The notes beneath the pieces were generated by a model. The model made no database searches, was not told where the DNA came from, and saw only the letters and a program-made list of their open reading frames with translations. Both the position numbers and the translations under genes were made by a program. Below are positions 6,344 through 6,608 of a stretch of 6,608 bases of DNA, in pieces (the stretch's first letter is position 1; every line of letters starts with the position of its first letter). Source of the stretch: JBPOIS01 sp052034295 (GTDB lineage Bacteria > Pseudomonadota > Gammaproteobacteria > Pseudomonadales > Moraxellaceae); assembly GCA_052034295.1 (NCBI GenBank), contig JBPOIS010000182.1, positions 1 through 6,608 of the forward strand, given 5' to 3'.

Positions 6344-6608
6344 AGAGTAGGTATATTTATCCGATTTTAACTTTTCAATATCTGCATTTAATAACTCATC
6401 TGTTTCATACTTATCAAAGTCTAAACAAATATATCCGCTATGTTCACATATTGCATTATCGGCTCTTTTAGTAAACGTACCGCTAAAACAAATAGCTGGT
6501 AAAGTAACCTTTATCTTATCTGCTAGTTCTTTAGTTTTTTGTTTCCTAATGTTTTCTACAATAGTTTTAGATTTACCTGATTTAATTCTATCTAAAATAA
6601 AATCAATG
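6323..6608 (-). CDS. BT4734/VirE_N-type primase-like domain protein, fragment cut at both ends
   Basis: Reading the minus strand from 6607 gives 95 codons without a stop; the start lies beyond the right edge. The fragment has LPAICFSGTF at 36-45, an HSGYICLDFD block at 56-65 and SLFISPSG at 88-95. These match, from memory, the conserved order of the BT4734-like N-terminal domain (also called VirE N-terminal domain), found in large replication or primase-helicase proteins of Bacteroidota phages, plasmids and integrative elements. The acidic pair in LDFD (D63, D65) would be metal ligands if the archaeo-eukaryotic primase relationship holds. Family members usually continue after SPSG with a glycine- and lysine-containing stretch (NGLK type). 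Here the frame instead runs into antisense msbA, so this end is broken at the junction. The lysine-rich, AT-rich codons are quite unlike the rest of the window. Family call fairly confident, host uncertain. Confidence 0.72.

Noticed and set aside
5780..6607. Single long minus-strand frame running from the primase-like fragment into antisense msbA
   Set aside because: Only 6323-6607 is meaningful. The rest stays open because GC-rich antisense sequence lacks stops, so it is an accidental read-through of the junction and not a fusion protein.
6320..6608. Insertion sequence or transposon end in msbA
   Set aside because: No terminal inverted repeat, transposase motif or target duplication is visible, and the foreign DNA begins inside a gene.

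Overview
Most of the window (1 to about 6319) is high-GC chromosomal DNA from a gammaproteobacterium. The gene order rsmG-parA-parB-exbB-exbD-msbA, and an MsbA sequence that resembles Acinetobacter MsbA from memory, point to a GC-rich member of the Moraxellaceae. No taxonomic search was possible, so this is inference from gene order and recalled protein motifs.

Layout: (1) 1-973, minus strand, the N-terminal 324 residues of an AlmA/EthA-type flavin monooxygenase, cut by the left window edge. (2) 974-1198, a divergent intergenic region with inverted repeats that could be operators. (3) 1199-3681, plus strand, rsmG, parA and parB: 16S rRNA methylation followed by the chromosome segregation ATPase and its CTP-dependent DNA clamp. 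(4) 3745 to about 6322, plus strand, exbB, exbD and msbA, joined by two 4-base stop/start overlaps: an inner-membrane proton-driven motor pair, then the lipid A flippase. (5) From about 6323 to the right edge, AT-rich DNA (28% GC over 6361-6600) holding, on the minus strand, 95 codons of a BT4734/VirE_N-type primase domain. That family is typical of Bacteroidota mobile elements and phages.

The most notable feature is the boundary at 6320-6325. MsbA stops being MsbA just after its ABC signature and before Walker B. The primase-like protein loses its reading just after a conserved Ser-Pro-Ser-Gly. Two unrelated genes are thus cut mid-domain at the same few bases, with an abrupt composition change and no visible transposon end. 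A chimeric assembly or clone joining two organisms explains this best. A real insertion into msbA is possible but would remove the Walker B half of an enzyme that is normally essential.

The rest is ordinary conserved housekeeping sequence. I do not see a convincing new biological system. The secondary points of interest are the inverted repeats between the monooxygenase and rsmG, a hairpin in front of parA, and an AT-rich inverted-repeat segment between parB and exbB.
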